This document shows positions 54,988-63,435 of a stretch of DNA of 64,000 nt, in pieces. A program made the translations under genes and the position numbers. The stretch lies in NCBI RefSeq assembly GCF_018130695.1, contig NZ_JAFCJX010000010.1, positions 62,001 through 126,000 of the forward strand, read 5' to 3'. Positions within the stretch are counted from its first letter, which is position 1. Every line of letters starts with the position of its first letter. This stretch comes from Bradyrhizobium jicamae (GTDB lineage Bacteria > Pseudomonadota > Alphaproteobacteria > Rhizobiales > Xanthobacteraceae). The notes beneath the pieces are model-generated. The model did no database searches and was not told the DNA's origin. It saw only the letters and a list, made by a program, of their open reading frames with translations.

Positions 54988-55914
54988 CTACTTTCCTGCG
55001 CCCGCGGTCAGGCCGCTGACGATGAAGCGCTCGAGGAAGACGCCGACGATCACCAGCGGCGCGATCGCAGCACTCGACAGCGCCGCCATCGACCACCAGT
55101 TGATGCCCTGCGAGCCGGTCTGGCTCGCCACCATGACCGGCAGGGTCTTCGCGTCGGTGCTGGTCAGCAGCGCCGCGAAGAAATATTCGTTCCAGCACAG
55201 CACCAGCGACAGGATGAAGGCCGCGACCATGCCGGGAATGGCGAGGGGCAGGATGATCCGCAGGAACGCGCCCCAGGTCGAGAGGCCGTCGACGAAAGCG
55301 GCCTCATCGAGCTCGATCGGGATCGAGTTGAACTGATCGCGCATGATCCAGATCACGATCGGCAGCACGGTCAGCGTGTAGAGCAGGATCAGGCCGAAGC
55401 GCGTGTCAAGCAGCGCCAGCGCCTTGTAGAGCACCAGGAACGGCAGCGCGAGCACCACCGGCGGCAGGATCAGCTGCGACATGAAGAAGAACAGGATGTC
55501 GTCATTGCGCATCCAGGCGAATTTGTAGCGAAATCGGCTGAGGCCATAGGCGGCGAGCGAGCCCAGGATCAGCGCCAGGAACGAGGCGCCGACCGAGGTG
55601 ATGATGCTGTTGACGAACCGGTTGACGAATTCGGATCGCGCTGTCGAGGTCGCAAACAGCGTATCCGGCGACAGCCCGATCGAGCGCCAGCCCTTCCAGT
55701 CCGGCTGAAAGTCCAGCCAGGGCACGAGGTGGGCCTGCGTCACGTCGACCGCCGATTTGAAGGACGTCGTGATGGTCCAGTAGATCGGAAACAGGCAGAT
55801 GAAGGTCCAGAGCAGCAGCGCGGCGTAGATCAGCGCGCGGCCGAGCGATCGCTTGGCGCGCGGCCCTACGGGGTGCCTTCTCGCTGATGTCGATGTCACT
55901 CTCGTTAGGGCCAA
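54988..55914 (-). CDS. Sugar-type ABC transporter permease (MalG/UgpE-like)
   Basis: 308 residues, six helices. MalG-family EAA loop IELDEAAFVDGLSTWGAFLRIILPLAIPG. The start is TTG at 55914, supported by GGAG 8 bases upstream and the lack of an ATG in the N-terminal part. Partner of the next permease in the inner membrane. It is the last gene of the operon and no ATPase follows it. Confidence 0.9.
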   Translation of the reverse strand: MALTRVTSTSARRHPVGPRAKRSLGRALIYAALLLWTFICLFPIYWTITTSFKSAVDVTQAHLVPWLDFQPDWKGWRSIGLSPDTLFATSTARSEFVNRFVNSIITSVGASFLALILGSLAAYGLSRFRYKFAWMRNDDILFFFMSQLILPPVVLALPFLVLYKALALLDTRFGLILLYTLTVLPIVIWIMRDQFNSIPIELDEAAFVDGLSTWGAFLRIILPLAIPGMVAAFILSLVLCWNEYFFAALLTSTDAKTLPVMVASQTGSQGINWWSMAALSSAAIAPLVIVGVFLERFIVSGLTAGAGK

Positions 55915-55948
55915 TCTGGCAACTCCGGTCGGAACCTATCCTGTCCTC

Positions 55949-57067
55949 TCACACCACCTTCTGCGTCCATCGCTTCGACAGCCGCAGCAGCACGGTCAGC
56001 AGCACGATGATCATCAGGAGATAGACCATGGCGAGCGCGGTGCCGTAGCCGACATTCGAGCGGTCGCGGTAGACGCGGTAGATAAAGCTGGAAATCGTAT
56101 CGGTGGCGCCGCCCGGCCCGCCCGCGGTGACGTTGATCACGATGTCGGCGAGCTTCAGCTTGAAGATCAGGCGGATGATCAGCACGGTGATGCTGACCGG
56201 CAGCATGATCGGAAAGGTCACGTGCCAGAACGACTGCCAGCCATTGGCGCCGTCGACCTTCGCCGCCTCCTGCACCTCCCGCGGCATCGCCTGCAGGCCT
56301 GCCAGCAGGATGATCATGATGAAGGGGATCGAGACCCAGGCGTCCATCGCCTGGATGCTCAAGCGTGCCATCCAGGGCGATGCAAAGAAGGCCGGGTTCT
56401 CCCAGCCGAGATAGCGCGCCAGCGTCGCCGCCGGGCCGAAGCGATATTCCAGCAGCGACTTGCCGATCATCCAGCTCACCGCAACCGGACTGAGCATCAT
56501 CGGCAGCAGGAACACGACGCGAAAGAACTTTCGCCCGCGGATCTCGGCACTCAAGAGCAACGCCAGGCCGAATGCGATGGCGTATTCGCCGAGCACGGCG
56601 ACGCCGTAGAAGATCATGTTGCCGAGTGCATTCCAGTAATAGGCGTCGTTCAGCATGCCCCTGATATTGTCGAAGCCGCTGAAGCGCGGCCCCTCGATCG
56701 AACTCAGGTTCCAGTCCAGCGACGCGATATAGATCCCGAAAATCGTCGGGAAGATCACGACAGCCACAGTGAAGAACACCGCCGGCAGCAGGAACAGCGC
56801 GCGCTGCCCGCGCTCGCCGCGGGTCAGCACCTGCCCGATCCCGAACGCGATGGCCCAGAGCAGATAGGCGATCAGGATCGGACGCCAGTCGGAAAACCCT
56901 GTCGCGATCGTGCCGGTCGCGTGCAGCAGCTGGATCAGCAGCACGAGCAGGAAACCGAGCGAGGCCAGCATAACCAGCGCCCGGCCCGCGGCCTTTCGGC
57001 CGGCGGACGCAGGCGGGGACGCCGGCTTGTGATGACGATCGTCGCTGACGGGGATCGAATTCTGCAT
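55949..57067 (-). CDS. Sugar-type ABC transporter permease (MalF/UgpA-like)
   Basis: 372 residues from ATG 57067. Two additional N-terminal hydrophobic segments (LVMLASLGFLLVLLIQLLHA and ILIAYLLWAIAFGIGQVL) precede the usual six-helix domain, which starts ALFLLPAVFFTVAVVIFPTI. EAA loop PREVQEAAKVDGANGWQSFW. The extra N-terminal membrane part is longer than in ordinary UgpA types. 93 bp downstream of the binding-protein gene. Confidence 0.9.
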   Translation of the reverse strand: MQNSIPVSDDRHHKPASPPASAGRKAAGRALVMLASLGFLLVLLIQLLHATGTIATGFSDWRPILIAYLLWAIAFGIGQVLTRGERGQRALFLLPAVFFTVAVVIFPTIFGIYIASLDWNLSSIEGPRFSGFDNIRGMLNDAYYWNALGNMIFYGVAVLGEYAIAFGLALLLSAEIRGRKFFRVVFLLPMMLSPVAVSWMIGKSLLEYRFGPAATLARYLGWENPAFFASPWMARLSIQAMDAWVSIPFIMIILLAGLQAMPREVQEAAKVDGANGWQSFWHVTFPIMLPVSITVLIIRLIFKLKLADIVINVTAGGPGGATDTISSFIYRVYRDRSNVGYGTALAMVYLLMIIVLLTVLLRLSKRWTQKVV

Positions 57068-57160
57068 GGAGACGAGACTGTGCCGGAATGCGATTCCGGG
57101 CAAGTTTTCGGCTGGCGCGGAAGCGCCAGCCGAGGATGGTCGGTTCCGCGAGCCGCGCGA

Positions 57161-58807
57161 CTACGCGCCGAGCGAGGCCTTGTAGAGCCCGATCTGCCGC
57201 TCGCGGCCGATCTGGTCGGTCAGCTTCTCCCAGGCCGCCGCGATATTGTTCGCACCGGTCTGCGCGTCGACCTTGCCGGCGAAGATCTTGGTCAGCTCGT
57301 CTTCGGCAATGCTGTAGTACTGGAAGATGCCGGGGATGCGCGGCTCGACCGCGCGGTTCGGGTGATTGTAGGAGGCGAGTTGCGAGTTCAGGTACGAGGT
57401 GATGTACTTCTTGTCGTAGCCCGCGGCCGTCCACTCATCGAACTGGAAGTGGCTGAGCCGGTGGGCCTGGAAGCCCGACGGATACATCACCATCCACAGC
57501 GACAGGTCCTTGCCGCCGAGATGCGCGGCCGCGCTCCAGGCCGCCTTGTGCTTCTTCTCGTCGCCATTGACGCGTGCCATCACATAGACGCCCCAGCCGA
57601 GATAGGCGCAGTTCGGCGCAAAGTTGGGACCGCTGCCGAGCTTGTCCCATTTGCCGGTCTTGGAGTTATAGACATCCTCCGATCCCGGCAGGATGTCGAA
57701 GCCGACGATATCGCCGATCACGGAGGTGTCGCTGGCTTTTGCGACCTGGCCGATGTCGCCCCACCACGGGATCATCGAGCCGATGCCGGCCAGGAATTGC
57801 TGGAAGCCTGTCGTGTTGGGATCGGCGTTGAGCTGATCGGCCGGCTCGAACGGCAGCGCGTCGATGACGTCCTGGATGGCGCGAACCCAGGCCGGATTGT
57901 TGATGCGCGGCTTCATCGTGTCGACGTCGAACAACCAGGCCTTGTCCTCGGGATGCTTGGCATAGGCCGAGGCACGGCTGGCCAGGAAATAGAAGCCGAA
58001 CCCGCCCCAGGGTTTTGGCGCGTCGAGATAGCCGAACGCGTTCTGGTTCTTGATCTTCTTGCCCTTGAGGAATTTCGTGACCGCCTGCACCTGCTGCCAG
58101 GTTCGCGGCACGCCCCATTCGCCGCTGTTGCCGGCGTCCTTCCAGGCCTTGGCGAGCGCCGCATCGGCGAACACGTCGGTGCGATAATTGAAATTGTGGC
58201 AGTCGCCGTCGATCGTGACGCGATAGGTCTTGCCGCCCCAGGTTCCCACCGGCGGCTTCAGGTAATCGACATAGTCGTCGTAATCGATCTGCTTCTTGAC
58301 CCAGTCCGGCATCTCCGACGCCAGACCCTTGCCACACACATCGCCCTCGAACGGTGCGCCCATTTCCAGGATATCGAAGTCGACCGTGCCGGTTGCGATC
58401 GCCTGCTGCAGCCGCGGGTTGTAGTCGGCCTGCGCGAGGTCGATCCAGGAGATCTTTGCACCCGTGTAGGCCTCCCATGGCTTGAGGAAGCCGCGGAACA
58501 GCAGGTTGTGCAGGTTCTGATTGTTCAATCCCATGAAGGAGAGCTCGACGCCCTTGAACTCGCCTTCCTTGACGCTTGCCTTGGTTGGACCGAGACACAA
58601 TTCACCGACCTTCTGCCAGTCCGCGTCGGTCGGCGCGCCCTTTCCGATCCCGGGAATCTGGGTGATCTGCGCGCGCAGATTGGCCTGCGCGAATGCGGCG
58701 TCGGAGAACGTGCCGAGCGCGCCTGACGTGCCCAGTGCGGCGGCGCTTGCTGCGCCTTTCAGCACCGTGCGGCGGTTCGGTCGCAATTGATGATCATGTT
58801 GCTTCAT
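57161..58807 (-). CDS. ABC transporter substrate-binding protein with Tat signal
   Basis: 548 residues from ATG 58807, preceded by GGGAGGG. The Tat signal is RPNRRTVLKGAASAAALG. The mature protein is a large class-I (SBP_bac_1-type) binding domain with GVELSFMGLNNQNLHNLLFRG near the N-terminus. Larger than most sugar-binding proteins (about 400-430), closer to those for glycerol-like or polyol substrates. Substrate not determinable. It begins an operon that lacks an ATPase gene. Confidence 0.88.
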   Translation of the reverse strand: MKQHDHQLRPNRRTVLKGAASAAALGTSGALGTFSDAAFAQANLRAQITQIPGIGKGAPTDADWQKVGELCLGPTKASVKEGEFKGVELSFMGLNNQNLHNLLFRGFLKPWEAYTGAKISWIDLAQADYNPRLQQAIATGTVDFDILEMGAPFEGDVCGKGLASEMPDWVKKQIDYDDYVDYLKPPVGTWGGKTYRVTIDGDCHNFNYRTDVFADAALAKAWKDAGNSGEWGVPRTWQQVQAVTKFLKGKKIKNQNAFGYLDAPKPWGGFGFYFLASRASAYAKHPEDKAWLFDVDTMKPRINNPAWVRAIQDVIDALPFEPADQLNADPNTTGFQQFLAGIGSMIPWWGDIGQVAKASDTSVIGDIVGFDILPGSEDVYNSKTGKWDKLGSGPNFAPNCAYLGWGVYVMARVNGDEKKHKAAWSAAAHLGGKDLSLWMVMYPSGFQAHRLSHFQFDEWTAAGYDKKYITSYLNSQLASYNHPNRAVEPRIPGIFQYYSIAEDELTKIFAGKVDAQTGANNIAAAWEKLTDQIGRERQIGLYKASLGA

Positions 58808-58924
58808 CACGAAACCCTCCCATTTTTTGACATTCGTCAAGGTCAAGCATTGGGCCGCCTGACACGTGATGATGCGCCGCTCGCGGACATGGCTGTCGCA
58901 AGGCGGTGGTGACGGAGGCCGTTT

Positions 58925-58988
58925 CGAGTATGCAACGGCAACATTCAAAGTCAACGAATGCACGCGGAGTTGAGACTCCACGTGCAAT
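58925..58988 (-). promoter_or_regulatory. Promoter with adjacent long dyad upstream of ABC importer
   Basis: TTGACT (58953-58948) and ATACTC (58930-58925), 17 bp apart, or CATACT at 16 bp, are a good -35/-10 pair about 118 bp before the binding-protein gene. Immediately upstream, GAATGCACGCGGAGT (58955-58969) and ACTCCACGTGCAATC (58974-58988) form an inverted repeat with 13 of 15 pairs and a 4-base centre. It could be a regulator site or a terminator for fucU. Confidence 0.5.
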
Positions 58989-59082
58989 CAAGGACGAACG
59001 CCGCCGCGAACGCGCGAGGTCATGTAATGAAACATGTCTGTCTTATTTGCGCCGCACGCGTCGTGCAGCCGAGCGCAATGGA

Positions 59083-59538
59083 TTAGACCGCGTCGGGCGG
59101 GATGACGCCCTTCTTGAAGATGAAGCAGCCGTAGAAGCGGCGCTCGCCGGTCTGGATCACGCAATAGGCCTTCTTCGCCAGGTCGTAGAAGGCAAATCGC
59201 TCGGTCGATGCCATCGGCAGCGAACGTCCCTCGGCCGCGTCGATCTCGCGCTGCACCTCGGCCTGCACGGGCGGGAGCTCGTCAGGCTTGCCGACGATTT
59301 CCATTCGCAAGGCCGGCTTGTCGACAAAGGAGTCCAGCGGCAGGACCGACAGGATCGCGCGGGCCGCCCGGCCGCAGGTGACGTTGTCGATGCGCAGCAG
59401 CCGGCCGAGCACGGTTTGGCGCGCCACCGCATCGGCCGGGAAATTGGTGTCGCAGATCACCAAATCGTCGCCGTGTCCCATGGCGCGCAACGCATAGAGG
59501 ACATCCGCATTCAGGATTGGATCGATCCACTTCAGCAT
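59083..59538 (-). CDS. RbsD/FucU-family sugar mutarotase
   Basis: 151 residues. MLKWIDPILNADVLYALRAM followed by GHGDDLVICDTNFPA has the family catalytic His (H22) and the downstream YDLAKKAYCVIQTGE motif with the usual Tyr. It interconverts sugar anomers (fucose or ribose). It is the last gene of the glycan cassette, 46 bp after the LABN gene, and precedes the ABC importer on the same strand. It could serve either. Confidence 0.9.
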   Translation of the reverse strand: MLKWIDPILNADVLYALRAMGHGDDLVICDTNFPADAVARQTVLGRLLRIDNVTCGRAARAILSVLPLDSFVDKPALRMEIVGKPDELPPVQAEVQREIDAAEGRSLPMASTERFAFYDLAKKAYCVIQTGERRFYGCFIFKKGVIPPDAV

Positions 59539-59584
59539 CCTTGCCTCCCTTGATCGCGGGATTCTCTGTCCCGATGTTCCCTGC

Positions 59585-59923
59585 TCAGCGGTCCAAGGTC
59601 TTCGACGCCCTGCCGCGATTCTTCACGATCAGCATGATGTTGCGGACATAGATGATCGTGGCAAGCCCCTGCCCGAGGATGATGACCGGCTCTCGCTTGG
59701 CGATGCCGTAGATCAGCGTCATGAAGCCGCCGCCCATCGAGAAGAACCAGAACGCCATCGGCACCACGCTCTGCCCGGCGCGCTCGCTGGAGATCCACTG
59801 CACCAGGAAGCGCGCGGTGAACAGCAATTGCGCGACCAGGCCGAAGGCCAGCCAGAAGTCGAACTTGGCGACGAACACGTCGTAGAAATAGGCGTTCAGC
59901 GCCTGCCCGAATTGAATCAACAT
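59585..59923 (-). CDS. Lipid A biosynthesis N-terminal (LABN) domain membrane protein
   Basis: 112 residues, three or four membrane helices: FWLAFGLVAQLLFTARFLVQWISSERAG and VPMAFWFFSMGGGFMTLIYGIAKREPV are the typical LABN core. Its ATG overlaps the GT2 stop by one base (TGATG). Family members are found beside GT2 and ArnT-like genes; a role in flipping or presenting the sugar-lipid is a reasonable guess, not shown. Confidence 0.9.
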   Translation of the reverse strand: MLIQFGQALNAYFYDVFVAKFDFWLAFGLVAQLLFTARFLVQWISSERAGQSVVPMAFWFFSMGGGFMTLIYGIAKREPVIILGQGLATIIYVRNIMLIVKNRGRASKTLDR

Positions 59924-60720
59924 CAGTGCACCTCGGTGGCGTCTGTCGCTCGAGTGACACCAGTCACCTCAGTGACGTCTTTCACTTCAGTGACATCAGG
60001 CGTCGGCTTCTTGCGGCGGATCAGCCACCACACGCCGGCGAGATCCATGATCCCGATCCAGAGCCGGTCAAAGAAGCCATAGTTCGACACGCCCGAATGG
60101 CGGGGGCGATCGATCACGTCGACATAGGCGATCTCAAGACCCTCGCGGCGCACCAGCGCCGGCAGGAAGCGATGCAGCCCATCGAAGTAAGGCATCGACA
60201 GGAACACCTCGCGCGGGAACGCCTTCAGCCCGCAGCCGGTGTCGCGGGTGCCGTCGCGCAGGATCATGCCGCGCACGCCGTTGGCGACCCGCGACTGCAT
60301 CTTCTTGAAGCCGGTGTCCTTGCGACCGACGCGCTGGCCGGCGGCGAGTCCGACGCGGCCTTGACCTTTCTCGATCGCCGCGATCAGGTCCGGCAGGAAT
60401 GCCGGATTGTTCTGCCCGTCGCCATCCAGTGTCGCGACGATGGCGCCACGCGCATGGCGGACGCCGCTGCGCACGGCCGCGGATTGTCCGGTCGATGTGG
60501 CATGGCGGAGCTGCCGCACATTGGAGCGCTGTTTCATGATCGCGGCGAGCCGGTCGCCGGTCGCATCGGTCGAACCGTCATTGACGTAGACGATCTCATA
60601 GGCCCAGCGGCCGTCGAGCGCCGTGGCGATCTCCGCGATCAGCGGCGCAATATTGTCGGCCTCGTTGCGAACCGGCACGACAATGGAGACGGCGACCGCG
60701 GTCTGGTCGGATTCAGGCAA
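59923..60720 (-). CDS. GT2 glycosyltransferase, polyprenyl-phosphate sugar synthase type
   Basis: 265 residues, start TTG at 60720 (no ATG available). Nucleotide-sugar fold: VSIVVPVRNEADNIAPLIAE, VNDGSTDATGDRL (first Asp), ATLDGDGQNNPAFLPDLI (DxD-like). DPM1/ArnC/RgtE-like: it would load a sugar on polyprenyl phosphate. After RPRHSGVSNYGFFDRLW comes a single short hydrophobic stretch, then a tail of 6-residue repeats (59926-59994). Between PAP2 and LABN genes. Confidence 0.9.
   Translation of the reverse strand: MPESDQTAVAVSIVVPVRNEADNIAPLIAEIATALDGRWAYEIVYVNDGSTDATGDRLAAIMKQRSNVRQLRHATSTGQSAAVRSGVRHARGAIVATLDGDGQNNPAFLPDLIAAIEKGQGRVGLAAGQRVGRKDTGFKKMQSRVANGVRGMILRDGTRDTGCGLKAFPREVFLSMPYFDGLHRFLPALVRREGLEIAYVDVIDRPRHSGVSNYGFFDRLWIGIMDLAGVWWLIRRKKPTPDVTEVKDVTEVTGVTRATDATEVH
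59926..59994 (-). repeat. Four degenerate 18-bp repeats at the 3' end of the GT2 gene
   Basis: The last 23 codons read VTEVKD, VTEVTG, VTRATD, ATEVH: three 6-residue units and one of 5. At DNA level each unit has GTCACT(G)A and GTGA pieces that are self-complementary. The repeats follow a basic RRKKPTPD stretch. Confidence 0.85.
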
Positions 60721-60789
60721 TTCGGCACTCGTGTTTTGCTTGCGGTCCGTCTATGGAACCCGCCCGATCCGGCCATCGGGCGACCGCTT

Positions 60790-61635
60790 TTATGGGGCGG
60801 ACGCCCTCCCCGCAACCCTTTTGAGCCGCTCCGGCGAGGGCCCGGCCAGGGACACGATGGTGCCGTCCTGCTGGATGGCGAAACCAAGGCGGCGGGCGGC
60901 AAACCAGTAGCGCACGGCCATCGCACCGACGATGCCGACCAGCGCGCCGGCGACGACGTCGCTCGGGTGATGGGCGAGCAGCACCAGGCGCGTGGCGATG
61001 ATCACGATCGCATAGACGAACATCGGAACGCGCATCTGCGGCCAGACCGCGGAAACCGCAAACGCCAGCGCAAACGCCGTGGTCGCATGTCCCGACGGCA
61101 GGCTCGCATAGGCCTCGGTGCCGGCGAAATGCTGGAAGTTGAAGGCGTTTGCCTTGCCGCCGACGAAGGGCCGGCCGCGGCCGACCACGAACTTGAGGAT
61201 GTCGGCGATGATGTTGGCCAGCGCAACAGACAGAAACAAATACTGCAGCCGTGTGCCGAGGCCTGCGAGCACGATGCGGGAGGTGCCGCGCATCGCGGGC
61301 GCCGCGATCACGACGGCAATCAGCAGGACACCGAGCGCAATCAGCACGTAGGTGTCCTTGCCGAAGTCGGTCAGGATCCGCACCCACCACAGGCTCGGCG
61401 TGCCCCGCGCCGGCATCAGGCTGATCTCGGCGACGTCGACCATGTACATCAGCGTGACGACGCTCGCGCCGATGATCACCGTGAGCCACAGCGCGTGACG
61501 CGCCGCGCGGCGTGCGGCTTCGGCGCGCCGCGAATGCGAGGGTGCGCGGACCAGTTGCGCAAAGGACGCCCACGTCAGGGCGAAAAAGCGTCCGGCGTAA
61601 TTGTGCTGCTCGATCGTCGGCGGATGCGCGGTCAT
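60790..61635 (-). CDS. PAP2-family membrane phosphatase
   Basis: 281 residues, six helices. Phosphatase motifs are KFVVGRGRP (C1), LPSGHATT (C2) and TRLVLLAHHPSD (C3), all complete. Probably dephosphorylates a lipid phosphate such as polyprenyl diphosphate or lipid A phosphate. Its ATG overlaps the ArnT gene stop by one base (TAATG). GT2 follows after 69 bp. Confidence 0.92.
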   Translation of the reverse strand: MTAHPPTIEQHNYAGRFFALTWASFAQLVRAPSHSRRAEAARRAARHALWLTVIIGASVVTLMYMVDVAEISLMPARGTPSLWWVRILTDFGKDTYVLIALGVLLIAVVIAAPAMRGTSRIVLAGLGTRLQYLFLSVALANIIADILKFVVGRGRPFVGGKANAFNFQHFAGTEAYASLPSGHATTAFALAFAVSAVWPQMRVPMFVYAIVIIATRLVLLAHHPSDVVAGALVGIVGAMAVRYWFAARRLGFAIQQDGTIVSLAGPSPERLKRVAGRASAP

Positions 61636-63371
61636 TATTCCGTGCCCTCGGAGCGGAAGATCGCGATCGAGATCGCGCGGCCCTGCGAGATGTTGTAGCC
61701 CTCGATGCGGACGGGCGCGTTGTAGCGCAGCCCGATCGCCTCGGCGCGCTGGATGAAGGCGCGCTCCGAACGCGACTCGACCAGCGCGAAGCGGCAGGTG
61801 CCCTGCCCGAGGAAGTCGGCAGCGCCCGAGCCGTCCGTCAGCAAGGTCGAAGTATCGGTCATGAACACGAGGCTCGGCTCGTGGAAGCCGGCAGCCGCCG
61901 ACCTCGGGCCCACACAGGTGACGTTGCGCAGCGCGCGCGCCACCTCCTGGCTCGGGAACATCGTGGTCAGCCGCGGCAGCACCACGCCGTAGGTGGCAGC
62001 CGCCATCAGCGCCGCCGCGATCACGGCGTTGAGCAGCGATCGCTCGGCGCGGCTGTCCTCGAACAGCCACCACGCGATCAGTCCGGCCACCATGGCACCC
62101 GCATACAACGGCCAGGCCGGAAACACCGGCTGATGGATCGCCTTGATCGCGCCGACGATCACCAGCACCGCGCCGAACGCCGGAATGACGAACCACCAGG
62201 CTGCGCCGCGCGTCAGCCAGGAGCGCGACAGCACGCGCCGCTCGACGGCACCGATCGTCAGGATCGCGATCGCCGGATAGAGCGGCAGCACGTAATGCGG
62301 CAGCTTGGTCAGCGCGACCTCGAACACGATCCAGGACGGGATCAGCCAGGCCAGCAGGAACTGGGCGCCGGGCTCGCGCCGCGCCCGCCACACCGCGGGC
62401 GCCGCCATGCCGGCGAGCGGTGCGCCCGGCCAGAACGTCACCCAGAACAGCAGCAGATAGAGCCCGGGCGGCGCGCCATGGGATTCCTGGGCGCCGAGCT
62501 TGGCCAGCATGTCGCCGCCGACGGCATCGGCAAAGAAGGCATCGCCGGCGCGCAGGAAGATCAGCACGAACCACGGCAGCACCAGCACCAGCACCCACAT
62601 CAGGCCCCAGACCGGACGCAGCCGCCACAGCCAGGCCGCCGAGCGGTCGAGAATGGCCAGCACCAAAATGGTGAGGCCGACGAACATCAGGATCAGCCCC
62701 TTCAGCAGGATGCCGACGGCGAGCGCGGTCCAGAAGATCGCCGGCCACGACCATGGCGGCCGCGCCGGATCCTCGCCGCGCTGCCAGGACAGATAGACCC
62801 GCGCCATCGCGCCCATCGCGGCGACCACGGTGAGCAGCTGCATCGCGTCGGTTTTTGCCAGGCGCGCCTCGACACCCAAAAGAATCGAGCTTGCGATCAT
62901 CAGCGCCGCCAGCACCGCGCCCTGCCGCGACAGGAACGCCAGTGCCGCCCAGTAGGTCAGCAGCACCGCGCCGATCGCGCCGAGCAGCGACGGCACCCGG
63001 TAGACCCAGATGCGCAGCTGTGCCTTCGGCACCCCGAGCGCCGAGATGGTCTTCAGGCTCGCCGCCTGCAGCCAGTAGATGCCGACCGGCTTCTTGTAGC
63101 GGACGTCATCCTGGAAGCGGATGTCGACATAATCGCCGCTCTCGACCATCTGCTTGGTGGCCTGGGCAAAGCGGACCTCGTCGCGGTCGATCGGCGGGAT
63201 GGTGAAGAAGCCCGGCAGGAACAGCACCAGGCAGGTCAGCAGCAGGAACAGAATCGCGCGCGGCTGGCTGGCCGTCGCAAACTCGAACGCCATGAACAGC
63301 CTGCGGCTGGAATGCGCAGGTTTTACAGACTGTTGCCCTGCGCCGAAGCGGGGTTGGAGGGTCTCCACCAT
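61635..63371 (-). CDS. ArnT-like (GT83) glycosyltransferase
   Basis: 578 residues, about twelve helices. The N-terminal first periplasmic loop carries the GT-C acidic motif FTIPPIDRDEVRFAQATKQM, then VRYKKPVGIYWLQAA, typical of ArnT and PMT families. It transfers a sugar from polyprenyl phosphate to lipid A or a similar acceptor in the periplasm. In rhizobia related enzymes (RgtA-D) add galacturonic acid; Bradyrhizobium lipid A also carries mannose. An internal ATG at 63293 is an alternative start. Confidence 0.9.
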   Translation of the reverse strand: MVETLQPRFGAGQQSVKPAHSSRRLFMAFEFATASQPRAILFLLLTCLVLFLPGFFTIPPIDRDEVRFAQATKQMVESGDYVDIRFQDDVRYKKPVGIYWLQAASLKTISALGVPKAQLRIWVYRVPSLLGAIGAVLLTYWAALAFLSRQGAVLAALMIASSILLGVEARLAKTDAMQLLTVVAAMGAMARVYLSWQRGEDPARPPWSWPAIFWTALAVGILLKGLILMFVGLTILVLAILDRSAAWLWRLRPVWGLMWVLVLVLPWFVLIFLRAGDAFFADAVGGDMLAKLGAQESHGAPPGLYLLLFWVTFWPGAPLAGMAAPAVWRARREPGAQFLLAWLIPSWIVFEVALTKLPHYVLPLYPAIAILTIGAVERRVLSRSWLTRGAAWWFVIPAFGAVLVIVGAIKAIHQPVFPAWPLYAGAMVAGLIAWWLFEDSRAERSLLNAVIAAALMAAATYGVVLPRLTTMFPSQEVARALRNVTCVGPRSAAAGFHEPSLVFMTDTSTLLTDGSGAADFLGQGTCRFALVESRSERAFIQRAEAIGLRYNAPVRIEGYNISQGRAISIAIFRSEGTE

Positions 63372-63435
63372 GGGCTTCGCATACGATGAAACCGGTGCCC
63401 AAACAACTGCGCAGTTCCGCCCGTCCCGGATGGTG

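Noticed and set aside
55853..58726. 957-residue plus-strand frame opposite the ABC importer
   Set aside because: Antisense artefact; the importer genes are coherent on the minus strand.
61512..63389. 625-residue plus-strand frame opposite arnT
   Set aside because: Antisense artefact; the ArnT-like protein has proper helices and motifs.
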